Positions 26,052-36,070 are shown, counted from the stretch's first letter. The stretch is 64,000 nucleotides of DNA from Janthinobacterium sp. LM6 (GCF_002002885.1 NZ_CP019510.1:2356001-2420000), one strand, 5' to 3'. A program made the numbers and translations. The notes: a model not told the origin generated them from the sequence alone.

Positions 26052-27404
26052 GTGAAAAGCTGGTCGCTGCGGCGCACCCTGCTGGCCGTGCTGCTGGGTC
26101 TTACCTTGGCCCTGTGGGTGGGCAGCGCCGCCATCGTCTACGTGGAAGCGCGACGCGAAAGCCAGGAATTATTCGACCAGTCGCTGATCGAAACGGGGCA
26201 TTTGCTGCTGTCGCTGGTGGAAAAGGATGCGCGCGAGCATGCCTTGACGGGGCCCATCGACCTGCCGCTGCGCGGCCATCCGAATCCCCACCAGTATTTG
26301 CTGTTCAAGGTGCGCGATGCGCAGCAGCGCGTCCTGTACCGCAACGACGCGGCGTCCGACATCGCCCTGTCGCGCAGCGCGCCGGACGGCCTGTCGTGGA
26401 CCAGCATAGCCGGCCAGCGCTGGCGTCTGTTTTCGCTGTGGGATCCGCAGCGCAGCCTGCAGCTGCTGGTGGCCGAACCGACCAGCCACCGCGACGACAT
26501 CAGCCGCGGCTTCTTTTACCGCATCGCGCTGTTCGGCCTGCTGCTCGTGGCGCTGGCCACCATCGCCATCTGGTGGAGCATCCACCGCGTGTTTCGCGTG
26601 CTGCAGGCGTCCGCCGACGAAGTGTCGGCGCGCACGCCCGATGAACTGACGGACGTGCATGTGTACGGCGCGCCTTCGGAGCTGCATCCGCTGCTGCTGG
26701 AAATTAATCGCCTGTTCGGCAGGGTGCGTCACAGCCGAGACAACGAACAGCGCTTCACGGCCGATGCGGCGCACGAGCTGCGCACGCCGCTGGCCGCCAT
26801 CAAGACCAATCTGCAAGTGCTGCAGCGGGCCCGCAGCGCGGACGAACGCGAGGAATTCATCGCCGCGCTGGGCGCCAGCGTGGAGCGCGCCACGCGCCTC
26901 GTCAATCAGTTGCTGGCGCTGGCGCAGCTCGATCCGCAGTCGCAGGCAGAGACGGCGCTGGCGCCGGGCGACCTGGCGCACGTGCTGGCAGCGCAGGGCG
27001 CGCAGTGGCAGGCGCTGGCCGCGCCGTACCCGTTGTCGCTGGCGGTCAACGTTGCGCCGGCGCCCTGCGCGCTGCATGCGGACAGCCTGCAGGTATTGCT
27101 GCGCAACCTGGTCGACAATGCGCTGCGCTATACGCCGGCGCTGGGCGCCGTCGAGATCAGCTGCGGCGTGGAGGCGGGGCGCAGCTACCTGCGCGTGGCC
27201 GATACGGGGCCGGGCATCGCCGAGCAATGGCACGCGCGCGTGTTCGAGCGCTTTGTGCGTCTGGGCGGCAGCCAGGTTCCCGGCAGCGGGCTGGGCCTGT
27301 CCATCGTGCGCCGCATCGCCGAGCGGCATGGCGCGCAGATCGTCCTCGGCGCCGGACTGCAGGGCCGGGGCCTGGCGGTGACGCTTGTGTTTCCCGCAAC
27401 GTAG
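26052..27404 (+). CDS. QseC-type sensor histidine kinase
   Basis: About 450 residues from the GTG at 26052. An in-frame ATG at 25977 would add 25 residues of unusual composition and would place the CTTAAG direct repeat inside the gene. Starting at 26052 gives the family-typical opening (KSWSLRRTLLAVLLGLTLALWV). First transmembrane helix about 8-30, a periplasmic domain of about 125 residues (2CSK-like N-terminal sensor), second helix about 158-177, HAMP region, H241 in the H-box RFTADAAHELRTPLAA, and ATPase motifs LVDNALRYTP, VADTGPGI and GSGLGLSIV. It should phosphorylate the QseB/PmrA-type regulator at 23004. The start is the main uncertainty. Confidence 0.85.
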   Translation: MKSWSLRRTLLAVLLGLTLALWVGSAAIVYVEARRESQELFDQSLIETGHLLLSLVEKDAREHALTGPIDLPLRGHPNPHQYLLFKVRDAQQRVLYRNDAASDIALSRSAPDGLSWTSIAGQRWRLFSLWDPQRSLQLLVAEPTSHRDDISRGFFYRIALFGLLLVALATIAIWWSIHRVFRVLQASADEVSARTPDELTDVHVYGAPSELHPLLLEINRLFGRVRHSRDNEQRFTADAAHELRTPLAAIKTNLQVLQRARSADEREEFIAALGASVERATRLVNQLLALAQLDPQSQAETALAPGDLAHVLAAQGAQWQALAAPYPLSLAVNVAPAPCALHADSLQVLLRNLVDNALRYTPALGAVEISCGVEAGRSYLRVADTGPGIAEQWHARVFERFVRLGGSQVPGSGLGLSIVRRIAERHGAQIVLGAGLQGRGLAVTLVFPAT

Positions 27405-27459
27405 CGGGGGCAGCGGCTGCGCGATCCGATAGCGATAAAACGCACAAGGCGCGTCCGGA

Positions 27460-28761
27460 ATGCGGTATCTTTCTGTTATGCACAGTCCAGACCTATCCAC
27501 GCCTCCCGACCTCCCTCCGCTCTCGCTGGCCGCCGCGCGCGCCCTGCACTTGGCCGCCCAGGGCTTGCTGCAGGCGCGGCGTAAAAAAGCCGTGAAGGCT
27601 GACGTGCTGGCGGCCATCCGCCGGATGGGCGTGCTGCAGATCGATACCATCCACGTGGTGGCGCGCAGCCCCTACCTGGTGCTGTGGAGCCGGCTGGGCG
27701 ACTATCCGCAGCCGTGGCTGGAGCAGCTGCTGGCCGAGGGCGCGCTGTTCGAGTACTGGGCGCACGAGGCTTGCTTCGTGCCCATCGAAGACTATGGCCT
27801 GTACCGCCACCGCATGCTCGATCCGGCCGCCATGGGCTGGAAATACTCGGTCAAATGGATGGCCGAGCAGGGCGAGGCCGTCGCTTCGGTGCTGGAACAC
27901 ATCCGCGCCAACGGCGCCGCGCGTTCGGCCGACTTCGAGCGCACGGATGGCCAGGCGGGCGGCTGGTGGAGCTGGAAGCCGGAAAAGCGCTCGCTCGAAG
28001 TCCTGTTTACGTCGGGCGTGCTGATGATCGCCAAGCGCCATCAGTTCCAGCGCTATTACGACCTCGCCGAACGCGTTTTGCCGGGCTGGCACGATGGCTT
28101 GCTGCCGCCCGAAGAGCAGGTGCGCCGCCGCCTGCTGCTGGCCAGCGTGAAGGCGCTGGGCCTGGCGCGGGCCGGCTGGATCAGCGATTATTTCCGCACC
28201 AAACAGTCACGCGCCAGCCTGGCGCACGATCTGCAGGCGCTGGTGGACGAGGGCGCGCTGCTGCGCTGCACGGTCGATGGCTGGAGCGATGCCGTATACG
28301 TGCATGCGGAGCATGGGGACTTGTTGCGCGACGCGGCGGCCGGCAAGCTGGCGCCTACCCTGACGACGATACTCTCGCCGTTCGATCCCGTCGTCTGGGA
28401 CCGGCGCCGCGCGCTGGAATTGTTCGGCTTTGACTACCGGCTCGAATGCTACACGCCCGCTGAAAAACGCCGGTATGGCTACTTCACCCTGCCGATCCTG
28501 CGCCGCGGCGCGCTGGTGGGCCGCCTGGACGCCAAGGCGCACCGCGCGCAGGGCCGCTTCGAGATCAAGTCGCTGGCGCTGGAAGACGGCGTGCGCCTCA
28601 GTGCCCGCCTGGTGCAGGACGTGGCCGGCGCCGTGCAGCGCCTGGCGCTGTGGCACGCCTGTCCGGACATTGATATTGCGCAAGCGCAGCCGGCGCTATT
28701 TGGTGTGCAGCTGGCCGAGGCCCTGCACGACGGCGGCGCTGCCGCAAGGCGGGCCGCATGA
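27460..28761 (+). CDS. ycaQ: YcaQ/AlkX-family DNA glycosylase
   Basis: 433 residues of the HTH_42 winged-helix family. E. coli YcaQ (AlkX) is a glycosylase that unhooks DNA interstrand crosslinks. The catalytic Q-hydrophobic-D motif of the YcaQ branch is visible as QID at 60-62 (MGVLQIDTIHVVARSPY). Other family stretches are FEYWAHEACFVPIEDY and LSPFDPVVWDRRRALELFGFDYRLECYTP. The start could instead be the ATG at 27478; neither has a strong ribosome site. It overlaps the following DUF2804 gene by 4 bases. This is the second gene in the window tied to crosslink repair, with FAN1 at 60689-62341. Confidence 0.85.
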   Translation: MRYLSVMHSPDLSTPPDLPPLSLAAARALHLAAQGLLQARRKKAVKADVLAAIRRMGVLQIDTIHVVARSPYLVLWSRLGDYPQPWLEQLLAEGALFEYWAHEACFVPIEDYGLYRHRMLDPAAMGWKYSVKWMAEQGEAVASVLEHIRANGAARSADFERTDGQAGGWWSWKPEKRSLEVLFTSGVLMIAKRHQFQRYYDLAERVLPGWHDGLLPPEEQVRRRLLLASVKALGLARAGWISDYFRTKQSRASLAHDLQALVDEGALLRCTVDGWSDAVYVHAEHGDLLRDAAAGKLAPTLTTILSPFDPVVWDRRRALELFGFDYRLECYTPAEKRRYGYFTLPILRRGALVGRLDAKAHRAQGRFEIKSLALEDGVRLSARLVQDVAGAVQRLALWHACPDIDIAQAQPALFGVQLAEALHDGGAAARRAA

Positions 28762-29750
28762 TGCTGCCGCCGGCTCCTCTCCAGCTGCTCGACGCCGATG
28801 GCGTTCCCTGCTTTGGCCGCTACACGGGCCAATTGAACGCCTTCGACTGGGCCGCGCTGGCGCCGCCGCACGCGCGCGGCGCCCTGTGGCGGCTGTTCCA
28901 CCACAAGCGCTGGCACTACGTGGCTCTGTCCACGCCCACGCTGTTCTGCGGCGTGGCCATCGTCGACCTGGGCTGGACCAGCACGGCCTTCGCGTATGCC
29001 TTCGACCGCCACAAGGGCAAGATCGTGGCCAGTTTTTCGCAGGATGGCGTGCCGGGCTTGAGCGCCACTGTGGCGCCGCATGCGGGGGCCAGCAGCCGTT
29101 TCCGCTTCCTCTCGCAAGTGATCTCCATCGAGGCGCAGCCGCAGCAGCGCTACCGATTGCGGCTCGATTGCGGCCATTTCGGCATCGACGCGGAATTCGG
29201 CCCGCCCGTGGCGCCCACCTTGCTGGCCGTGGGGCCCGTGGGCGAGGGCGGCAGCGTGCACGCGACGCAAAAGTCGGGCGGCTTGCCCTTGTGGGGCACG
29301 GTGCGTTGCGGCGCCATGGGCTACAGCCTGGACGATGGCGTGGCCAGCTTCGATTATTCGAATGGCTTGCTGGCGCGCGAAACGGAATGGCGCTGGGCCT
29401 CGGCGCACAGCCTGGACCTGGGTTTCAACCTGCAGGCCGGCTATTTCGGCGCGCATGAAAATGCGCTGTGGCTCGATGGCCAGCTGTATCCGCTGGGCCG
29501 CGCGCACTTCGACTTCAATCCCGACAACCCGCTGGCGCCGTGGCACGTATGGACGGACGACGATCTGCTGGACCTGCACTTCAAGCCGGAAGGCGCGCGG
29601 CGCGAGGATAAAAACCTGTGGATCGCCGCCAGCCGCTACATCCAGCCCATCGGCACCTTCAGCGGTTGGGTGCGCACCAGCGCGGACTCTCCCAAGCGCA
29701 TCGTGGCGCAGCTGGCCGGGGTGACGGAAAGCCACCGCTCGCGCTGGTAG
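28758..29750 (+). CDS. DUF2804 family protein
   Basis: 330 residues. The sequence follows the DUF2804 pattern: an N-terminal RYTGQLNAFDWAAL, the segment HHKRWHYVALSTPTLFCGVAIVDLGW, and a C-terminal FNPDNPLAPWHVWTDDDLLDLHFKPEG and GTFSGWV. The fold appears to be a beta-rich lipocalin-like barrel. No signal peptide is present. Function is not established for the family. The start overlaps the ycaQ stop (ATGA), so the two genes are translationally coupled. Confidence 0.78.
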   Translation: MMLPPAPLQLLDADGVPCFGRYTGQLNAFDWAALAPPHARGALWRLFHHKRWHYVALSTPTLFCGVAIVDLGWTSTAFAYAFDRHKGKIVASFSQDGVPGLSATVAPHAGASSRFRFLSQVISIEAQPQQRYRLRLDCGHFGIDAEFGPPVAPTLLAVGPVGEGGSVHATQKSGGLPLWGTVRCGAMGYSLDDGVASFDYSNGLLARETEWRWASAHSLDLGFNLQAGYFGAHENALWLDGQLYPLGRAHFDFNPDNPLAPWHVWTDDDLLDLHFKPEGARREDKNLWIAASRYIQPIGTFSGWVRTSADSPKRIVAQLAGVTESHRSRW

Positions 29751-29868
29751 GCGCGCGCGGATTTTTCGTGAAATGCATCGCAAGGTCAAATTTTTTTGGC
29801 AACGCATCCCTTACACTGGCGCGTAGTCGCTCCGGCAATCCCGCTCCGGCAATCCATGAGGCCAGAAC

Positions 29869-32535
29869 ATGAGTATCCGTAATCTCGACAAGCTGTTCAA
29901 GCCGGCCTCGGTGGCCCTGATCGGCGCCACGGCGCGCGAACGCAAGCTGGGCGCCATCGCCCTGTACAACCTGCTGGGCGGCGGCTATCAAGGCGAGATT
30001 TGGCCCGTCAATCCCAAGTACGACGAGCTGATGGGCCTGAAATGCTACCGCAAGCTGGCGCACTTGCCGAAGGCGCCGGACCTGGCCATCATCTGCACGC
30101 CGCCCGCCACCATCACGGCCCTGATCCGCGAACTGGGTGCGCTGGGCACGCGCGCGGCCATCGTCATGACGTCCGGCCTCGACCCCGTGCGCGAGCAGTC
30201 GCTGCGCCTGGCCATGCTGAAGGCGGCCAAACCGCATTTGCTGCGCATCCTGGGACCCAACAGCATGGGGCTGCTGGTGCCGAAACTGGGCTTGAACGCC
30301 AGCTTCGCCCACGTGGGCGCGACGAGCGGCAAGATCGCCTTCGTCTCGCAATCGGGGGCGCTGGTGTCGGGCGTGCTCGACTGGGCCAACGCGCATGGCG
30401 TGGGCTTTTCCAAGTTCATTTCGCTCGGTGCCAGCTACGACATCGATTTCGGCGACCTGCTCGACTACCTGGCCGGCGACATCGATACGGCCGCCATCCT
30501 GCTGTACATGGAAGACATCCAGGCGGCGCGCAAATTCATGTCGGCGGCGCGGGCGGCCGCGCGCAGCAAGCCCGTCATCGTCCTGAAAGCGGGGCGCGAG
30601 GCGGAAGGCGCGGCCATGGCGGCCTGGCATACGGGCGCGCTGGCCGGTTCCGACGCCGTGTACGACGCGGCCATCCGCCGCGCCGGCATGCTGCGCGTGT
30701 ACTCGGCCGAAGAGCTGTTCGACGCCGTGGAAACGCTCACGCACATCCGCTCGCAGCGCGGCGAGCGCCTGGCGATCCTGTGCAACGGCGGCGGCCTGGG
30801 CGTGATGGCCACCGACGCCCTGGTGGGCAGCGGCGGCAAGCTGGCCGACCTGTCGCCCGATACCGTCATCGCGCTGGAAAAGGCGCTGCCGCGCGGCTGG
30901 TCGCACGACAACCCCGTCGGCTTGCCCGGCGACGCGGCCGTGCAGCGCTATGCCGACGCCATCAAGCCCCTGCTCGACGAGCCGCAGGCGGACGCCTTGC
31001 TGCTGCTGCATGCGCCCACAGCGATGGTCTCGTCGATCGACATCGCCGAAGCCGTCACGCCGCTGATCAAGGCCACCTCGCGCACGGTGCTGTCGTGCCT
31101 GCTGGGCGGCACCACCGTGGCGCCCGCGCGCCAGGTTTTTAATCGCGCCGGCATTCCCACCTACGACACGCCGGAAAAGGCCGTGCATGGCTTCATGCAG
31201 ATCGTGCAGTACCGGCGCAACCAGGAAACCCTGATGCAGGTGCCGGCGCAGCTGCCCATGTCGGCCACGCCGCGCCGCGCCCGCGTGCGCGAAATCGTCG
31301 CCGCCGCGCTGGCGGCCGGCCAGACGGTGCTGGGCGAGTGCCGCTCGAAAGAGATTTTGGCCGCCTACGGCATTCCCGTCGCCACCACGCGCATGGCGGC
31401 CGACGTGGAAGCGGCGCTGGCCGTGGCGGCGGACATCGGCTATCCCGTCGCGCTGAAAATCCACTCGCCCGACATCGCCCACAAGTCCGACGTGGGCGGC
31501 GTGGCGCTCGACCTGGACACGCCCGACATCCTGCGCACGGCCGCCGCCGCCATGCTCAAGCGCGTGCGCCGCATGCGTCCCGACGCGCTGATCGACGGCT
31601 TCACGGTGCAGCAGATGGCGCGCCGGCCGCAATCGCATGAATTGATCGTCGGCGTGACGACGGACGCCGCCTTCGGCCCCGTGATATTGGTGGGGCAGGG
31701 CGGCATCGCCGTGGAAGTGACGGCCGACCACGCCATCGGCCTGCCGCCCTTGAACATGGTGCTGGCGCGCGACATGCTGGCGCGCACGCGCGTCTCAAAA
31801 CTGCTGGCCGGCTACCGCAACCAGCCGCCGGCCGACATCGACGCCATCTGCTACACCCTGATCCAGGTGGCCGAGCTGGTGGCAGACATCGGCGAGCTGG
31901 CCGAACTCGACATCAACCCGCTGGTGGCCGATGCGGACGGCGTGATCGCCCTCGACGCGCGCATCCGCCTGCAGCCGGGCCAGCAGCGCGACCGCCTGGC
32001 CATCCGCCCGTATCCGCAGGAGCTGGAAGAGCAGGTGATGTGGATGGGGCAATCGATTCTGCTGCGCCCCATCCGCCCCGAGGACGCGCCGCAGCACATG
32101 GACCTGTTCCACGCGCTGGACCCGGACGACGTGCGCCTGCGCTTTTTCACCTCCATGCGCGAGCTGCCCGTGTCGCAGCTGGCGCGCCTGACGCAGATCG
32201 ATTACGACCGTGCCATGGCCTTCATCGCCACGCACACGGGCCCGGATGGCAAGCCGGAAACCCTGGGCGTGGTGCGCGCCGTGGCCGATCCGGACAATAT
32301 CCACGCCGATTTCGCCATCGCCGTGCGTTCGGCCCTGAAAGGCAAGGGACTGGGACACATCCTGTTCGAGAAGCTGGTCGACTATTTCCGCAGCCGGGGC
32401 ACGGAAGCGCTGGTGGGCGAGGCGATGGCGCGCAACAAGGGCATGCAGCGGCTGGTGAAAAGCTTTGGCGGCGAGGTCACGCCATCGGAAGAGCCTGGCG
32501 TCGTCAACCTGCATATCGGCCTGCGCGCGCCCTGA
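29869..32535 (+). CDS. Pat-type protein lysine acetyltransferase (NDP-forming acyl-CoA synthetase domain plus GNAT)
   Basis: 888 residues. The N-terminal CoA-binding Rossmann domain (about 8-130: LFKPASVALIGATARERKLG...VNPKY) is followed by a succinyl-CoA-synthetase-like region and an ATP-grasp domain (about 475-700: LKIHSPDIAHKSDVGGVALDL, AELDINPLVADADG). A GNAT acetyltransferase domain is C-terminal (about 720-885: LRPIRPEDAPQHMDLFHAL, SALKGKGLGHILFEKLVDYFRSRG). Such fusions acetylate acetyl-CoA synthetase and other enzymes. The segment AAWHTGALAGSD keeps a histidine (H254) where ADP-forming synthetases carry their phosphohistidine, so some synthetase chemistry may remain. It stands alone with its own upstream gap. 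Confidence 0.87.
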   Translation: MSIRNLDKLFKPASVALIGATARERKLGAIALYNLLGGGYQGEIWPVNPKYDELMGLKCYRKLAHLPKAPDLAIICTPPATITALIRELGALGTRAAIVMTSGLDPVREQSLRLAMLKAAKPHLLRILGPNSMGLLVPKLGLNASFAHVGATSGKIAFVSQSGALVSGVLDWANAHGVGFSKFISLGASYDIDFGDLLDYLAGDIDTAAILLYMEDIQAARKFMSAARAAARSKPVIVLKAGREAEGAAMAAWHTGALAGSDAVYDAAIRRAGMLRVYSAEELFDAVETLTHIRSQRGERLAILCNGGGLGVMATDALVGSGGKLADLSPDTVIALEKALPRGWSHDNPVGLPGDAAVQRYADAIKPLLDEPQADALLLLHAPTAMVSSIDIAEAVTPLIKATSRTVLSCLLGGTTVAPARQVFNRAGIPTYDTPEKAVHGFMQIVQYRRNQETLMQVPAQLPMSATPRRARVREIVAAALAAGQTVLGECRSKEILAAYGIPVATTRMAADVEAALAVAADIGYPVALKIHSPDIAHKSDVGGVALDLDTPDILRTAAAAMLKRVRRMRPDALIDGFTVQQMARRPQSHELIVGVTTDAAFGPVILVGQGGIAVEVTADHAIGLPPLNMVLARDMLARTRVSKLLAGYRNQPPADIDAICYTLIQVAELVADIGELAELDINPLVADADGVIALDARIRLQPGQQRDRLAIRPYPQELEEQVMWMGQSILLRPIRPEDAPQHMDLFHALDPDDVRLRFFTSMRELPVSQLARLTQIDYDRAMAFIATHTGPDGKPETLGVVRAVADPDNIHADFAIAVRSALKGKGLGHILFEKLVDYFRSRGTEALVGEAMARNKGMQRLVKSFGGEVTPSEEPGVVNLHIGLRAP

Positions 32536-32650
32536 AAAAAGCGCAGCGGGCTCGCCGCGGGTTTGTGCAGGATCAAACCGGCCCCTGTCGGTAGTCTTTA
32601 CACTTTCACTTCCAGGATGACATATCCAGCGCGTTTTCGGGAGTGAGTGC

Positions 32651-33292
32651 ATGCTTACTGCAACATATATATTGGTTTCCCTGTCGGTGGAACAGGCCAG
32701 CATCCGCATGAGCTTGTTAGCTTTTCAGAAATACATGCAGGTGCAGCTGCGCCAGCAAAGCAGGCTCAGTTTGGCGCAACTGCAGTACACGGGTGACTGG
32801 CTGAACCGGCTGTACCAGGGAAGCTATTGGCGCAAGGTGGAGATGTACCTGATTCCCGCCATCCGCCAGGCCGCGCCGCATGCCGACGGCTTGCTGGACG
32901 AGTTGAACGGCTTGAACCACGCGGCGCTGGAAAGCATCAATGTCGTGCAGCAGCGCGCGGGTGCCGCCATTGACCATTCCGAATTGCAAGCCGAGCAGCT
33001 GTGCGCCGCCATCGACGCCTTTTGCGCGGCCTTGCTGCAGCGCCTGGAAAAGGAAGAACGCGAGCTGTTCGCGCTGGCGCGCAAGGTCATCGTCGGCGAA
33101 GCGTGGTTTGCCATCGCCTACCAGTTCCTCGCCCACGATGCACGCGCGCAGGAAGCGCGCCGTGGCAAGGCGCAGGTGCTGCCCTTTGTTTTGCCAGCGC
33201 CTTTGCCGGCAACCGGCGGCGCTGAAACGGCAGCCGATGGCGCCGCGTCCGCGTTGCCGGTGGCGGCACAGCCGCTGCGTGCGCAGGCTTGA
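32651..33292 (+). CDS. Helical protein of unknown function, possibly hemerythrin-like
   Basis: 213 residues; GGGAG precedes the ATG by about 7 bases. It is almost entirely helical, with the segment LCAAIDAFCAALLQRLEKEERELFALARKVIVGEAWF. The RLEKEERELFALA part recalls the last helices of hemerythrin HHE domains, but the full iron-ligand pattern is not evident. The C-terminus is a low-complexity Ala/Pro tail. No signal peptide. Function not assigned. Confidence 0.55.
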   Translation: MLTATYILVSLSVEQASIRMSLLAFQKYMQVQLRQQSRLSLAQLQYTGDWLNRLYQGSYWRKVEMYLIPAIRQAAPHADGLLDELNGLNHAALESINVVQQRAGAAIDHSELQAEQLCAAIDAFCAALLQRLEKEERELFALARKVIVGEAWFAIAYQFLAHDARAQEARRGKAQVLPFVLPAPLPATGGAETAADGAASALPVAAQPLRAQA

Positions 33293-33484
33293 ACGGGTAG
33301 CGAGCGCACACCCCGACAAGCGGAGTCTGCTGCAGGCACTTTGGGTATGGTGGCTGGCGAGCTGTCATAGGAAAAAATAGAGGAAAAAGATTCGCTTTAT
33401 TCATTTGATAACTTGTTCAGTCCTGTCCGATGCAATACCCCGGGCTTTGTTATGATGGTGGTTTTGATCCACGCGAAACCCGTC

Positions 33485-36070
33485 ATGTTCGAATTTCTCT
33501 TCAAGCGTTCTGCCAGCAAGACTGCCGTACCCGACCCTGTCGTGGCAGAACAGGCCGCCGCCTCGGCGCAGAGCGCATCGCGCCGCGCCGAACAGGTGGC
33601 GCGTGCCCATGCCGTGGCTGGCGACGAGGCTGCCGCCTTTGAATTCATCGTGTCCAGCGAATTTGCCGATGCCCGTCTGATCGCGGCCGAACACGTCCAC
33701 GCCTTGCCTCTGCTGGAAAAAGTCCATCACGCCATGCGCAACACGGACCGCCGCGTGGCCAAGCTGATGCAGGGCCGCATCGACCTGATCCGTCATCAGG
33801 CTGCCGAGACGCAACGCGCCCAGGCCAGCCTCGACACGGCCCAGCGCCTGTTGAACGATGAGAAGCTCAGTCCGAATCAGGTAGCCGAGCTGGACCGCCA
33901 ATGGCAAGTCATCAAGGCCACGCCGGAACTGGCGACCGCCTTTGCCGCCGCGCGTGCCGCGCTGGCCGCCCGCCTGGAAGCGCAAGTGGTGCTGCAGCGC
34001 GCCGTGATCGACGCCGTCGCCGCTGCGCGCGCGCTGGCCAGCAATGGCCAGTCCGCCGGCGAGCTGGCGCAGGCGCTGGCCCGCCTGGACGGGGAACATG
34101 CGCAGCATGCGCAATCGCCCGAGCGCGGCTCCTTGCCGAAACACCTGGAAAGCGACTTCATCCAGGCGCGCGAGCAGGCGCAGTCCGCCCTGCAAGCCCT
34201 GCAGCAACACCAGGCCGTGTTCGACGCGCGCCAGCTTGCTCTGGCCGAATGGCAGGCGCAGGACGCCGCCACGCTCGACGTGGATACCCTGAAGCGCGCA
34301 TGGCAAGCCTTGCCGCGCCTGCCAGAGTCGCCCTTGTCCGACAGCTTGCAGCAGCAATTTGCGGCCGTGCTGGCCAGCGCGCCGGCGCCCGTGCAGGCGG
34401 CAGCGCCAGAGGCCGCAGCGGGCCATGCCGAGCCTATACCTGTACTGCGCAAGCCGCGCCAGGAGCACGCGCCCGTCTCGAAGGAAGCGACGGAACAGTT
34501 CTTCAAGACGCTCGACGCCCTGGAGGCGGCCCTGCAGGATGGCTTGCTGCACGTGGCTTCCGAGCATGACAAGACATTGCGCGATAGCAAGCACGGCCGT
34601 TTGACGCCTGCGCAAGCGGACCGTCTGGCCCATGTGCGGGGAGAATTCAAGCGTCTGGCCGACTGGGCGCGCTGGGGCGGCAATGTGTCGCGCGAGGAAT
34701 TGGTCAAGGCGGGCGAGGAATTGCCGGCGCAGGAACTCCCGATGGCCGAGCTGGCCAAGAAAGTGGGCAGCCTGCGCGAACGCTGGAAGTCGCTCGATAC
34801 CTTGTCCGGCCCGGCGCCGAAGTCCCTGTGGGAGCGTTTCGACGCCGCCTGCAGCCTCGCGTATGCGCCGGCGGCCCAGCATTTCAAGCAATTGGCCGAA
34901 GAGCGCCACGGCAATGCGGCCAAGGCCCAGGAACTGATCGCGGAAACAGCGGCCCTGGCGGCCGAAGAAAGTACCGACTGGAAACATGTCGCCTCCGCCT
35001 CGCAACGCCTGCGCCAGGCCTGGACGCGCCTGGGCACCATCGACCGCAAGGAAAAGAAACGCCTGGATGCGGAATTCGGCGCCGCGCTGGACGCCCTGTC
35101 GAAGCCGCTGGACACCCAGCGCCAGATCGAGACGGCGCGCCGCGAGCAATTGATCGTCGAAGTGGGTCTGCTCAAGCCATCGGAGCGCAACACGGTCGAC
35201 ATGCTGAAAGCTTTGCAGGACAAATGGCAGGAACTGGCGAAAGCCTTGCCGCTGGAACGCCGCGCGGAGCAGGCGCTGTGGCAGCGTTTCCGCGCCGCCT
35301 GCGACGATATCTTCGCCAGGCGCAAGGAAACGGCCCACGCGGCCGACCACGAGCGCCGCGAACACCTGCATGCGCGCGAAGCGCTGTGCGCCGCGCTGGA
35401 AACGGCCGTCGTGCCCGAGGGCGACGACAAGAGCCGCACGGCCTTCATTAACCACTTGCTGCGCGACACGCGCGCCGCCTGGAACGCCACGGGCCCCGTG
35501 CCGCGCGCCAGCGAAGCGAAGATCGAGCAGCGCTACCACGCGGCCGTCGCCGGCGTGCAGGCGCAAGCGGACGCCATCGCCGAACGGGCCGGCGCGGCCC
35601 AGGCCAACGCCTTGCGCGACAAGCTGCGCCTGGCGCAGGCGCTGGAAACGGCCCTGGTCGAGGGCGATGCCAGCGCGGATGCGGCCGCCTGGTCCGAACG
35701 CTGGAACGCCTTGCCGCCGCTCGACACCCAGTACGAACGCAGCCTGCAGCAGCGCTTTGCCGCCGCCCAGGCCGCGCTGGGCGAGGGCGCCGCCGCCTAC
35801 GTGCAGCAATTGCAGGCCAACCAGGCCCGCTTGCTCGAAGAGGTCTTGCGCCTGGAAATCGTCGCCGGCGTCGACAGCGGCGCCGAATTTGCCCGCGACC
35901 GCCTGAAAATGCAGGTGGAAGTGCTGCAATCGTCGCTGAAATCGGGCCAGAAGCCGCTTACGCAAGTGTCGCAGCTGATGCAGCTGTGCGCGATTGCCGC
36001 TGCCACCGATGCGCGCACGGCCAGCCGCATCGAAACCCTGCTGCGCCGTATCGGAGGACATGCCAAATGA
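33485..36070 (+). CDS. DUF349 repeat protein
   Basis: About 861 residues from the ATG at 33485 (MFEFLFKRSASKTAVPDPVV). It is built of repeated helical units with the DUF349 signature of a basic, Trp-bearing helix pair: LWERFDAACSLAYAPAAQHFK, LWQRFRAACDDIFARRKET, LAEELRQAW-like segments. Related proteins are long coiled molecules of unknown biochemical role in many proteobacteria. Its stop overlaps the moaE start (ATGA), so moaE translation is probably coupled to it. Confidence 0.8.
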   Translation: MFEFLFKRSASKTAVPDPVVAEQAAASAQSASRRAEQVARAHAVAGDEAAAFEFIVSSEFADARLIAAEHVHALPLLEKVHHAMRNTDRRVAKLMQGRIDLIRHQAAETQRAQASLDTAQRLLNDEKLSPNQVAELDRQWQVIKATPELATAFAAARAALAARLEAQVVLQRAVIDAVAAARALASNGQSAGELAQALARLDGEHAQHAQSPERGSLPKHLESDFIQAREQAQSALQALQQHQAVFDARQLALAEWQAQDAATLDVDTLKRAWQALPRLPESPLSDSLQQQFAAVLASAPAPVQAAAPEAAAGHAEPIPVLRKPRQEHAPVSKEATEQFFKTLDALEAALQDGLLHVASEHDKTLRDSKHGRLTPAQADRLAHVRGEFKRLADWARWGGNVSREELVKAGEELPAQELPMAELAKKVGSLRERWKSLDTLSGPAPKSLWERFDAACSLAYAPAAQHFKQLAEERHGNAAKAQELIAETAALAAEESTDWKHVASASQRLRQAWTRLGTIDRKEKKRLDAEFGAALDALSKPLDTQRQIETARREQLIVEVGLLKPSERNTVDMLKALQDKWQELAKALPLERRAEQALWQRFRAACDDIFARRKETAHAADHERREHLHAREALCAALETAVVPEGDDKSRTAFINHLLRDTRAAWNATGPVPRASEAKIEQRYHAAVAGVQAQADAIAERAGAAQANALRDKLRLAQALETALVEGDASADAAAWSERWNALPPLDTQYERSLQQRFAAAQAALGEGAAAYVQQLQANQARLLEEVLRLEIVAGVDSGAEFARDRLKMQVEVLQSSLKSGQKPLTQVSQLMQLCAIAAATDARTASRIETLLRRIGGHAK

